Origin: Clostridium sp. UBA6640
GTDB lineage: Bacteria; Bacillota; Clostridia; Clostridiales; Clostridiaceae
NCBI RefSeq assembly: GCF_002455975.1
Contig: NZ_DKLM01000040.1
Span: 1-18,515, forward strand
Reading direction: 5' to 3'
Length of the DNA stretch: 18,515 bases
The position numbers were made by a program, and so were the translations under genes. The notes below the pieces were generated by a model. That model ran no database searches. It was not told the origin of the DNA and saw only the letters and a list, made by a program, of their open reading frames with translations. Shown here piece by piece: positions 1 through 7,242 of this stretch; the stretch's first letter is position 1; each line of letters begins with the position of its first letter.

Positions 1-1909
1 TATACCTGCAATAGCATATATAAATGAAAATGGAATTAATCATTATATAGTCATAAAGAAAATAAGTAATAATGAAATAATAGCATATATTCCAAAAAAA
101 GGTGTTGTAAACTTTTCTTTTGTTGAATTTATGAATATATGGAATGGTATTATGTTTATAGCTACACCTAAAATACAATTAGATTCAGAGAAGAAAGGTC
201 TATTTAAGAAATTTTCTGCCATCCTAAAATATCAAAAAAAGTTTATTATAAAAATATTTTTTAGTTCATTGCTCATAACAATTTTTGGTGTAATAGGCGC
301 ATTTTATTTTAAGTTTCTTATTGATAAAATAATTCCTAATAATTCTAAGGATTTGTTAACTAAATTTTCTCTTTTATTTATTTTACTTTTCACCTTTAAA
401 ACTTTATTTGAATTATTTAGAACTCAGCTTCTGCTATATCTTGGACAAAATATAGATATAGGACTTATGCTTGGCTATTATGAACATGTTGTTGACTTAC
501 CTATAAGCTTCTTTGATAGAAGAAAAGTTGGAGATATAATATCAAGATTTAATGATTCAGGGAAAATAAGGGATGCTATATGTAATGTAGCTTTAGCAAT
601 TATGATAGACGCTCTTATGGCAATTATAGGTGGAGCTATGCTTTATCGCCAAAATACTATATTATTTTTAGTAACCATTATTCCCATTGTTTTTTATGGC
701 ATAATAGTATACTTTTTTAGAAAACCTTTAGAAGACATAAATAGAAAAACTATGGAAAGTGGATCAAACCTTACTTCATATTTAATATCATCACTAAACG
801 GAATAGATACTATCAAAGCTTTTAGTACGGAAAATGAAACAAAGCTTAAAGCAGAAAAGAAATTTTTAAATTTGGCAAGAAATGCTCTAAAAAGAGGATG
901 GACTACCAACCTACAAAGTTCTTTAAAAGCCTATATTAAAGTTATATTTAACGTATTGATCTTTTGGATTGGTGGAATAGAAGTAATAAGAGGAAATTTA
1001 ACTTTAGGTGAGCTCCTAACCTTTAACGCTCTACTTGTATATTTTTTAACCCCTATAGAAAGCATAATAAACCTGCAGCCATCTATTCAAACAGCACTGG
1101 TTGCGGCAGAAAGAGTTGAAAATATATTAAATATTAAGAAAGAAAAGATAAAGTATAAAGGTTCTTTAAAACCTTCTTTAAAAGGAAATATTAGATTTGA
1201 AAATCTTTCCTTTCAGTACAATTCCAAAAGCCCTGTGTTAAATAATATTAATATTGATATAAAATCTGGTGAAAGAGTTGCCTTTGTAGGTGAAAGTGGT
1301 TCAGGCAAAACCACATTAACAAAGCTTTTAATGAATTTTTACTCCATAGAAAAAGGAAATATATTTATAAATAACATTAATATAAATGATATAGATCTTG
1401 ATTATTTAAGAAAAAAGATTGGATATGTTTCTCAAACCCTATTTTTCTTCAATGGAACTATAAAAGAAAATCTACGTATGGGAGATTTTTTTATAAAGGA
1501 TTACGAAATAATTGAAGTTTGTAAAAAAGTTCATATAGACGACTTCATAAATTCTCTTCCTAATAAATATGATACTATTATAGATGAAAATGGAACTAAT
1601 TTATCAGGAGGTCAAAAACAACGGCTTTCTATAGCAAGAGCTTTATTAAAAAATCCAGATATATTTTTACTAGATGAGGCTACTAGCAATCTGGATTCTA
1701 TAACTGAAAAAATTGTTGAAGAAACTATATTGGAGTATGCAATGGATAAAACTACCATAATTGTAGCTCATAAATTGAAGTTTATAACTTCCTGTGATGT
1801 TATTTATGTTATAAAGAATGGGAAAGTAATAGAAAAAGGTTCTCATCAAAAACTTATAGAGGAAAGTGGAGAGTATTATAAGCTCTGGCATAAACAATTG
1901 AATGATTAA
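1..1909 (+). CDS. C39 peptidase-containing ABC exporter (bacteriocin/lantibiotic type), 5' end missing
   Basis: The frame is open from base 2, well before the first ATG at 131, so the gene starts outside the window and 635 residues are visible. The first ~55 visible residues are the end of a C39 peptidase: HYIV with the catalytic His (codon at 41-43), then FVEFMNIWNGI, typical of the domain end. Next comes a six-helix exporter membrane domain (about residues 75-355), then an ATPase with Walker A GESGSGKTT (near residue 431), signature LSGGQKQR, Walker B IFLLDEATSNLD and H-loop VAHKL. Such proteins cleave the double-glycine leader of a peptide (bacteriocin or pheromone) and export it across the membrane. 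The ATPase motifs are intact. The Asp that follows His in active C39 domains (a DP motif) appears here as Ile-Pro (codons 89-94). No precursor peptide gene is visible downstream; it would have to lie upstream. Confidence 0.93.
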   Translation, partial: IPAIAYINENGINHYIVIKKISNNEIIAYIPKKGVVNFSFVEFMNIWNGIMFIATPKIQLDSEKKGLFKKFSAILKYQKKFIIKIFFSSLLITIFGVIGAFYFKFLIDKIIPNNSKDLLTKFSLLFILLFTFKTLFELFRTQLLLYLGQNIDIGLMLGYYEHVVDLPISFFDRRKVGDIISRFNDSGKIRDAICNVALAIMIDALMAIIGGAMLYRQNTILFLVTIIPIVFYGIIVYFFRKPLEDINRKTMESGSNLTSYLISSLNGIDTIKAFSTENETKLKAEKKFLNLARNALKRGWTTNLQSSLKAYIKVIFNVLIFWIGGIEVIRGNLTLGELLTFNALLVYFLTPIESIINLQPSIQTALVAAERVENILNIKKEKIKYKGSLKPSLKGNIRFENLSFQYNSKSPVLNNINIDIKSGERVAFVGESGSGKTTLTKLLMNFYSIEKGNIFINNININDIDLDYLRKKIGYVSQTLFFFNGTIKENLRMGDFFIKDYEIIEVCKKVHIDDFINSLPNKYDTIIDENGTNLSGGQKQRLSIARALLKNPDIFLLDEATSNLDSITEKIVEETILEYAMDKTTIIVAHKLKFITSCDVIYVIKNGKVIEKGSHQKLIEESGEYYKLWHKQLND

Positions 1910-1920
1910 AATATATGCTT

Positions 1921-1954
1921 TGAAGTATTTTCAAGTGTAATTGAAAATACTTCA
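1921..1954. terminator. Perfect 14-bp hairpin between convergent genes
   Basis: Arms TGAAGTATTTTCAA (1921-1934) and TTGAAAATACTTCA (1941-1954) are perfectly complementary around the loop GTGTAA. The hairpin lies 12 bases after the exporter stop and 17 bases from the P450 stop, so it can end transcripts from both sides. There is no immediate U-run on either strand, only T-rich DNA further out, so it is a probable rather than textbook terminator. Confidence 0.6.
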
Positions 1955-1970
1955 GATGCAAGAATCTATT

Positions 1971-3230
1971 TTATAATTTTCTTTTAACATTATTTATGAT
2001 AAACCCACTTTTAGGCAATGTAGGTATTCTTGCTAGACTATAGTTTAAATCCTGCTCTAAGACTTCAAACTCAATTTTGTTAACAAGGAAATCCAAGCTT
2101 CCTTTCATAATTTCTATGGTAATACCCTCACCTGGACAACGGTGTGTCTTAGAAGGGTCACCTCCACCTTGAGGGATAAAATCAAACAGGCTTCCTTTCC
2201 AGTCTTTAAATCGCCCTGGATTAAATTCATAAGGTTTTTCCCATATACGTGGATCATGGTTAGTACCATACATATCAAGTATCACGAGCATTCCTTTTTT
2301 AAATTCGTATTCATTTAATATAAAATCCTTTCGAACTCTTGCACCAATAAAAGGACCGAAAGGATAATACCTGCGGACTTCTTGCACAAACATTTCAAGA
2401 TATCTGCTATCACCAGAACTCAACTTTTCTTTACATTCTGGATGCTCATATAAAGCTAAAGCTGCAAAGGTAACAAAGGTCGAAATAGCAACAATAGGTC
2501 GTAATACGTTAATAAGTTCTATAGCTGCCATTTGAATACCCATCTGACTACCATCAAGCTCCTTATAAAAAGCTATAGCGTATAATGCTGAGCCTTCTTC
2601 AGCTTCCAATCTACCAGAGCGGACATCTTCGATAATCCCCTCTATCCACTTTTCAGTTCTATATCTTGTCATTTTCCCTTTCCAATACCTCGGTCCAATG
2701 GCCCCTAAGGCATCCACCATTGAACTAAAATCCTCTGCCCGATTCTCTATTTCTGATTCATATAGTGGAACTCCTGCCCACTGACATGCTACCTGGCATA
2801 AAATTTCTTTTGCTTCATCAAAAATCACAATCTTCTCACTAACTTGCCATTTACCTATAGCAGCTTCCCATTTCTCCATTACAAGTTCAGCTAATTTTTC
2901 TTGATGTAGCGGGGTCATAAGTGACATGAAAAGACTCTTTCGATGAATATGTGTTTGTCCATCCATGGTCTGGATTGCGTTCTCTCCAAACAGTGTTTTT
3001 TGTATCCTTTTAGGCGCTGCACCGTTTCGCTGAAACCGTTCTTGGTCATAAAACAGCTCTGCTGCTTGCTTACCAGTCATGCAAATTACCTTTTCTCCTA
3101 ATAATCGAGTTTCAAATATGTCAGATTGATACTTATCAACTCTATTTTTAATAAACAAATATCCTTCCTGTAACAAAGCGTGAGTATTGTCAATGCTTTT
3201 ATCCTGTGCGATATAGTTCTTACTTAACAT
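1971..3230 (-). CDS. Cytochrome P450 of the CYP152 family (fatty-acid hydroxylating peroxygenase)
   Basis: The 419-residue protein closely resembles Bacillus P450-BS-beta (YbdT) and the clostridial CYP152A2. CYP152 enzymes use H2O2 to hydroxylate fatty acids at the alpha or beta carbon and need no redox partner. Visible landmarks are the heme ligand Cys365 in THRCPGEG, the substrate-carboxylate-binding Arg244-Pro245 in NVLRPIVAIS, and VQEVRRYYPFGPF. All are offset by +2 from the Bacillus numbering. Gln87 (NAIQTMDG) corresponds to Gln85 of the hydroxylases, not His85 of the decarboxylase OleT, so hydroxylation is the likelier outcome. The ATG at 3230 has a good AGGAGAGG Shine-Dalgarno site. 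No ferredoxin or reductase gene adjoins, consistent with peroxide use. In an anaerobe it may serve lipid modification or peroxide removal; that is inference. Confidence 0.93.
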   Translation of the reverse strand: MLSKNYIAQDKSIDNTHALLQEGYLFIKNRVDKYQSDIFETRLLGEKVICMTGKQAAELFYDQERFQRNGAAPKRIQKTLFGENAIQTMDGQTHIHRKSLFMSLMTPLHQEKLAELVMEKWEAAIGKWQVSEKIVIFDEAKEILCQVACQWAGVPLYESEIENRAEDFSSMVDALGAIGPRYWKGKMTRYRTEKWIEGIIEDVRSGRLEAEEGSALYAIAFYKELDGSQMGIQMAAIELINVLRPIVAISTFVTFAALALYEHPECKEKLSSGDSRYLEMFVQEVRRYYPFGPFIGARVRKDFILNEYEFKKGMLVILDMYGTNHDPRIWEKPYEFNPGRFKDWKGSLFDFIPQGGGDPSKTHRCPGEGITIEIMKGSLDFLVNKIEFEVLEQDLNYSLARIPTLPKSGFIINNVKRKL

Positions 3231-3397
3231 ACACTTATCCTCTCCTTTTTACTATAATTGTAAATCAAGATGTACTTTAAGTATTGAAATGTAACTTTTT
3301 AGATACAAAAATAAATACCATTCTTATGTCTTATTTATGAACATTAATTTTATGTATCAGCTTCAGATGAAAATAAAATTCATCCTTACAATAGAAT

Positions 3398-3492
3398 AAA
3401 AAAGAGCACAGCCCATGTAGCATTGAAAAAGCTACTACTTGCAAACAAGTAAATATATTGCATATTTAAACTGCTCAAGCTCCCATTTTGAG
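3398..3492 (-). ncRNA. Candidate structured RNA ending in a U-run
   Basis: Read on the minus strand, this stretch folds as a small three-way junction. An outer stem pairs 3472-3476 with 3404-3408 (TGCTC/GAGCA), enclosing ACTTG/CAAGT (3437-3441/3446-3450) and GTAGC/GCTAC (3417-3421/3431-3435). Six U follow (3398-3403). An alternative hairpin CTCAA/TTGAG (3474-3478/3488-3492) overlaps the outer stem by three bases, as in switching elements. It lies about 170 bases upstream of the P450 start on the same strand, so it could be a leader, a standalone small RNA or just a repeat. I do not recognise a known family. A 25-codon hydrophobic frame (3386-3463, minus) overlaps it but lacks a well-placed ribosome binding site. 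Confidence 0.3.
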
Positions 3493-3625
3493 GACTTCTT
3501 TCTTATATATTCTTTTATATGGAATCTATTATGTGTAAAAAAAAGTATTTCTATACAAATGAACTTAATGGATCTATATAGTTAAAAATAATATTTCATG
3601 TTATAACAAATTTAATAGATTTTTT

Positions 3626-3648
3626 AACTAGCAATACAATTGCTAGTT
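3626..3648. repeat. Perfect 10-bp hairpin
   Basis: Arms AACTAGCAAT and ATTGCTAGTT flank the loop ACA. A run of T precedes it and TTTT spans its right edge, so it could act as a weak terminator on the plus strand. No gene ends nearby on that strand; it may belong to the intergenic repeat cluster. Confidence 0.5.
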
Positions 3649-3662
3649 TTCCACCTCTAGGA

Positions 3663-3852
3663 AATTTAACCAATTAGGAATTGAGAATGGGAAATTGACA
3701 ATTGTGGTTGAAATTAATTTTTACAAATTAATTCCTTAAAATAGACTTTTCAATAAAAGTGACTGTGCCACTTCAAAAACAAATCAATTTAAAACTTCTC
3801 TTGTAAAAGAGAAGTATCCTTAATTGTCCATTGTCAATCGTTAATTATCAAT
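3663..3852. repeat. AATTG-rich repeat segments
   Basis: Two stretches (about 3670-3710 and 3820-3852) are built from variants of AATTGA/TCAATT, for example GGAATTGAGAATGGG and AATTGACAATTG on one side and ATTGTCCATTGTCAAT and AATTATCAATTGT on the other. They are roughly inverted with respect to each other and enclose hairpin copy 1. This looks like a MITE-like non-coding element with no open reading frame. Confidence 0.4.
3758..3815 (-). repeat. Intergenic hairpin element, inverted copy 1
   Basis: Contains the perfect hairpin ACTTCTCTT-gtaa-AAGAGAAGT (3794-3815) and, on the minus strand, downstream sequence reading TTTTAAATTGATT then AGTGGCACAGTC. The same order of blocks (hairpin, TTTTGAATTG, GCTGGCAC, CGACAG) is seen on the plus strand at 4042-4133, so the two are diverged copies in opposite orientation. 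The type is unknown; it resembles the small non-coding repeats scattered in clostridial genomes. Confidence 0.45.
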
Positions 3853-3944
3853 TGTATAAGGTTCCCCTGAGGTGCAGTATAGTTTGGAACAATACTAATA
3901 AATTTAGCTATTACTATGGAGAGGCTGCATTTGCTGGTGTTTTA

Positions 3945-4038
3945 TTGTAGGAGTGAAGTGTTCGCCAGTTCTTTTTAGCATGTCTTATAGTTTAATATTT
4001 ATCCAAAAAAATATGGCGAACACTGTTCGCCGCTACAA
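3945..4038. repeat. REP/MITE-like palindromic element (GGCGAACA type)
   Basis: The outer ends are TTGTAG (3945-3950) and CTACAA (4033-4038). Inside them GTGTTCGCCA (3958-3967) is the exact inverted match of TGGCGAACAC (4014-4023). The right end also holds the palindrome GGCGAACA-c-TGTTCGCC (4015-4031). From memory, GGCGAACA/TGTTCGCC palindromes recur in intergenic DNA of many Firmicutes. The element is too short to encode a transposase and would be moved in trans, if at all. Confidence 0.55.
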
Positions 4039-4041
4039 GGT

Positions 4042-4083
4042 CAATTCAAAACTTCTCAGTTACTACTGAGAAATTTTGAATTG
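4042..4083. repeat. 19-bp hairpin, part of intergenic element copy 2
   Basis: Arms 4042-4060 and 4065-4083 pair over 19 positions with one mismatch that becomes a G-U wobble on the minus strand, around the loop TACT. The wobble suggests an RNA fold maintained on the minus strand, which is the direction of read-through from the hyp operon. It sits directly behind the operon terminator and may reinforce it. Confidence 0.6.
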
Positions 4084-4091
4084 TAAATCAG

Positions 4092-4133
4092 AAAAAGGAG
4101 CTGGCACTAATTACTTAATGCGACAGCCCCTTC
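4092..4133 (-). terminator. Rho-independent terminator of the hypA operon
   Basis: On the minus strand AAGGGGCTG, a two-base bulge and GCA pair with TGCCAGCTCCTT, followed by further U. The stem starts 11 bases beyond the hypA stop. It is GC-rich with a U-tail and correctly placed to end the four-gene operon. Confidence 0.7.
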
Positions 4134-4144
4134 TAATTTTTATT

Positions 4145-4486
4145 TTAGCAGGCTATTACTTCTTTAATAAAGAATTCTCTTCCACTTAATATTTCCCAGT
4201 GAATACTTCCGCAGTTTGGACATTTTTTATGATTTTGAATAAGGTTAAAAACTTTGTTACAATCTTTGCAAAGAGCATTGCCTGGTAATATCTCAATTTC
4301 TAATTTTGTGTCTTCTAATATTGTACCATCAACTGCCGCAGGATAACATTGCTCTATATACATAGGAATCATTGATGAAAGCTCTCCTATTTGCAGCACT
4401 AATGTATCAATCTTAGTTAATTCATTTTCTATTGCAATTTTCTCTACTACCCTAACAACCTCAATTACAACACCTAATTCATGCAA
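4145..4486 (-). CDS. hypA: HypA/HybF-type nickel metallochaperone
   Basis: HypA delivers nickel to the large subunit of NiFe hydrogenases (and to urease in some bacteria), working with the GTPase HypB. The protein has the family's zinc ribbon (CKDC and CPNC, 22 bases-worth of codons apart) near the C-terminus. I place the start at the TTG at 4486, not the upstream GTG at 4495. Starting at TTG gives the N-terminus MHELGV, whose Met1-His2-Glu3 are the nickel ligands of the family, a normal length of 113 residues, and an AGGTG Shine-Dalgarno site six bases away. The GTG would have almost no spacing to its site and would bury His2 inside the chain. It is the last gene of the operon, 39 bases after the oxidoreductase stop, and is followed by a terminator. 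No hydrogenase genes are in view. Confidence 0.92.
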   Translation of the reverse strand: MHELGVVIEVVRVVEKIAIENELTKIDTLVLQIGELSSMIPMYIEQCYPAAVDGTILEDTKLEIEILPGNALCKDCNKVFNLIQNHKKCPNCGSIHWEILSGREFFIKEVIAC

Positions 4487-4525
4487 ATTAATCACCTATC
4501 CTTTACAATGGTAAAAGCTTTCCAC

Positions 4526-7210
4526 TTAATTATTCGTAAATAAATTCTTAACCTTTTTAACTGCAATTTTACCTTTACGTTTGAGAAGTTGTTTAACAAC
4601 TACCGGTTTCATATCTTCATAGGCTACACCTTCACCATCATATTTTCTAACAAGTGAAATGGCATCAAATTTACATTTAGTTGTACATTGGCCGCATCCT
4701 ACACAGAGAAATTCATCTACAACAGTAGCACCACAGCCGAGACATCGTTCTGTTTCCTTTTTCATCTGCTCTTCTGTAAAAGTACCACGTAGATCCTTAA
4801 AGGCATTTTTAGATTTATTTTCCTCATCATGACTTGCTTTCTGCCTTGGAGTGGTATCGTATCCATCAAATATAGCCTCTTCCTTATTTAATGAATGGTA
4901 CTCTTTTCTGTCACGACCAATAATTAAACTCTGTCCTTTATGAACGTAACGATGGATTGAAATAGCCCCTTCCTTACCTAAAGCAATAGCATCGATAGCA
5001 AATCTAGGACCTGTAAATACATCTCCTCCAGTAAATATATCTGGCTCTCCTGTCTGCAATGTAACAGAGTCAGCTTTAATTGTTTTATTAGGATTTAATT
5101 CAATTTTGCTGTCTGTAATCAAGTTACCCCATTCCATTGCCTGCCCTACTGAAAGCAATACATAATCTGCATCAACGATTATCGTATTCTTTTCGTCATA
5201 TTGAGGATTGAACTTTCTATTTTTATCGAAAACAGAAATGCACTTTTTAAACTCTACACCAATAACACGTCCATTTTCTGTAATAATAGACTTTGGCCCC
5301 CAGGAATTATTTATTGTAATATTTTCAGATAAAGCTTCTTCAATCTCTTCTCCAAGAGCTGGCATTTCTTCACGGCTTTCAAGGCAGAACATATCTACTT
5401 TTGAAGCATCAACTCTTACAGCAGTTCTTGCAACGTCGATAGCAACATTACCTCCACCAATTACAACTACCTTTCCTTCAAGTTTAGAGTTGTCACCTAA
5501 ATTTACATTTCTTAAGAAATCAATACCTGCAATAACACCTTGTGCATCTTCACCTTCAATACCAAGGTTTCTTCCTGCTTGAGCACCAATTGCAAGGTAG
5601 AAAGCTTCATATCCTTGATTTCGGAGTTCACTAATAGTTATGTCTTTACCAACTTCAATACCTGTTTTAAATTCAACATTTAATTCTCTTAAAATATCAA
5701 TTTCTGCACTAATTACATCTTTTTCTAACCTAAAGGATGGAATTCCAAGTGTTAGCATTCCTCCAAGTTTATTTTGTTTTTCAAATACTGTTACCTTGTA
5801 ACCGTCAATAGCTAAGTAGTAAGCACAAGAAAGACCAGATGGACCTGCACCTATAACCCCAATTTTTTTACCATACTCATGTCTTCGTTTAGGTACATAG
5901 CGGCGTTCCACATTTAAATCTTGCTCTGCAATGAATTTTTTGATGTCATCAATAGCAATAGGTTCATCAATATCTCCTCTGGTACAAGCAGATTCACATT
6001 TTCTTGGGCAAATACGTCCGCATACTGCCGGAAATGGATTTTCATTTTTTATAAGCTCAAGAGCTTCTGTATATTTTCCCTGAGATGCTAGCTTAATATA
6101 GCCCTGAATAGAAATATGTGCGGGACATTCTGTTTTACAAGGACTTGTACCAGTATCAACTACATTTTTTCTATTGATACGATAATCTGGATTCCATTTT
6201 TCCGGACCCCACTCTGTATCACGTGGAGTTTCTTTTCTTTTTATCTCTTCAGTAACCGGTGTTTTAGAACATAGCTTTTGTCCCAATTGCAGCGCATTAA
6301 CTGGACAATTCTGTACACATTCTCCACAAGCAACACATTTATCTTTATCTACATGTGAAGCATAGTTTGAACGCACCATATCAGCATTTATAAACATTCC
6401 AGCAGTTCTCAAGGAAAGACAGGAACATCCGCAGCAGTTGCAAATTGCATGAGTTTTTCCTGAGCCATCTAAATTTGGTATCTGATGCATCAAGCCGTTT
6501 TCTTCCGCTCTTTTAATAATTTCAAAAGCTTCTTCACGGGTAATTTGACGACCTCTGCCTGTGCGGATATAGTATTCAGCAGCATGCCCCATCTGAATAC
6601 ACATATCTTCTTTTAAATGACCACAGCCTTCACCCATAACTTCTCTTGCTGTACGGCAAGAACAATCTGAAACTGTAAAGATATCGTTTTCATTAAGATA
6701 TTTAGAAACTTCCTCATAAGATGCTCTTCTAGTTTCACCTTCAATGGCTCTTTCTATAGGAATAACACGCATAAGCCCTACCCCTACAGGAAAATTACCT
6801 GTGGTCTTTGGTCCTCTTACTCTTCCATATGCCTCAAAAGCCTCTGCAATTTGAGGATATTTTGCAACGTTTTCTTTATTGTTAACCATCATCTCCATAA
6901 TACCTGGAACCCAAGTATCGTACCAGAAATGATCTACTCCATCAATTTCATTGACAAAGCAAACACCAGCCACTGCTAAATCAAATAATAATTTAGCGGT
7001 TTTCTCTACAGATTTACCACAGAGTGGAGCAAGCTCTTTTGCAGTTGTTTTTTTACGTATCTTCATACAAAGTGCTACTTCTGCCATTTCTTCTGTAACA
7101 ACTGGTTCAAGAATCATATATTCCGGATCTGTTGGTTTAATTTCATTTTTTGAGCCTCGTTTTTTGTTACTAATATGATTGGCAAGGTCAAGTACTTTTT
7201 CTTTAGCCAT
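4526..7210 (-). CDS. Multi-cluster Fe-S / FAD / NAD(P)H oxidoreductase (GltD-like fusion)
   Basis: An 894-residue soluble electron-transfer protein with three parts. Residues ~1-310 hold a winged-helix-like stretch, a Cys-rich region (CSCR at 183, C196, C204, then CNCCGCSC at 257-264) and a ferredoxin motif CVACGECVQNCP (292-302). Residues ~355-780 are a glutamate-synthase small-subunit (GltD/NfnB-like) module: Fe-S cysteines 358, 362, 397, 401, 405 and 409, an FAD site GVIGAGPSG (~451), an NAD(P) site VVIGGGNVAID (~582) and a second FAD motif TGGDVFTGPR (~727). Residues ~820-850 add another Cys-rich cluster site (CLGCG, CVGCGQC, C846). It probably passes electrons between NAD(P)H and an unknown partner. 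I start it at the ATG at 7210, seven bases after GGGGGG; a TTG five codons upstream lies inside that ribosome site. It lies between hypB and hypA. Confidence 0.85.
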   Translation of the reverse strand: MAKEKVLDLANHISNKKRGSKNEIKPTDPEYMILEPVVTEEMAEVALCMKIRKKTTAKELAPLCGKSVEKTAKLLFDLAVAGVCFVNEIDGVDHFWYDTWVPGIMEMMVNNKENVAKYPQIAEAFEAYGRVRGPKTTGNFPVGVGLMRVIPIERAIEGETRRASYEEVSKYLNENDIFTVSDCSCRTAREVMGEGCGHLKEDMCIQMGHAAEYYIRTGRGRQITREEAFEIIKRAEENGLMHQIPNLDGSGKTHAICNCCGCSCLSLRTAGMFINADMVRSNYASHVDKDKCVACGECVQNCPVNALQLGQKLCSKTPVTEEIKRKETPRDTEWGPEKWNPDYRINRKNVVDTGTSPCKTECPAHISIQGYIKLASQGKYTEALELIKNENPFPAVCGRICPRKCESACTRGDIDEPIAIDDIKKFIAEQDLNVERRYVPKRRHEYGKKIGVIGAGPSGLSCAYYLAIDGYKVTVFEKQNKLGGMLTLGIPSFRLEKDVISAEIDILRELNVEFKTGIEVGKDITISELRNQGYEAFYLAIGAQAGRNLGIEGEDAQGVIAGIDFLRNVNLGDNSKLEGKVVVIGGGNVAIDVARTAVRVDASKVDMFCLESREEMPALGEEIEEALSENITINNSWGPKSIITENGRVIGVEFKKCISVFDKNRKFNPQYDEKNTIIVDADYVLLSVGQAMEWGNLITDSKIELNPNKTIKADSVTLQTGEPDIFTGGDVFTGPRFAIDAIALGKEGAISIHRYVHKGQSLIIGRDRKEYHSLNKEEAIFDGYDTTPRQKASHDEENKSKNAFKDLRGTFTEEQMKKETERCLGCGATVVDEFLCVGCGQCTTKCKFDAISLVRKYDGEGVAYEDMKPVVVKQLLKRKGKIAVKKVKNLFTNN

Positions 7211-7242
7211 AATATTTCCCCCCAATAGAGATTATGATAATA

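Noticed and set aside
3386..3463. A 25-codon hydrophobic minus-strand frame starting at 3463 that could resemble a type I toxin peptide
   Set aside because: There is no Shine-Dalgarno site at proper spacing and the frame lies wholly within the stems of the candidate RNA; such short frames arise easily by chance in A+T-rich DNA.
3663..4133. Possible CRISPR array in the repeat-rich gap
   Set aside because: The repeats differ in sequence and orientation, there are no regularly spaced identical units and no cas genes nearby.
5208..5582. 124-codon plus-strand frame inside the oxidoreductase gene
   Set aside because: It is the antisense of conserved FAD/NAD(P)-domain codons, has no ribosome site, and its protein has no recognisable features.
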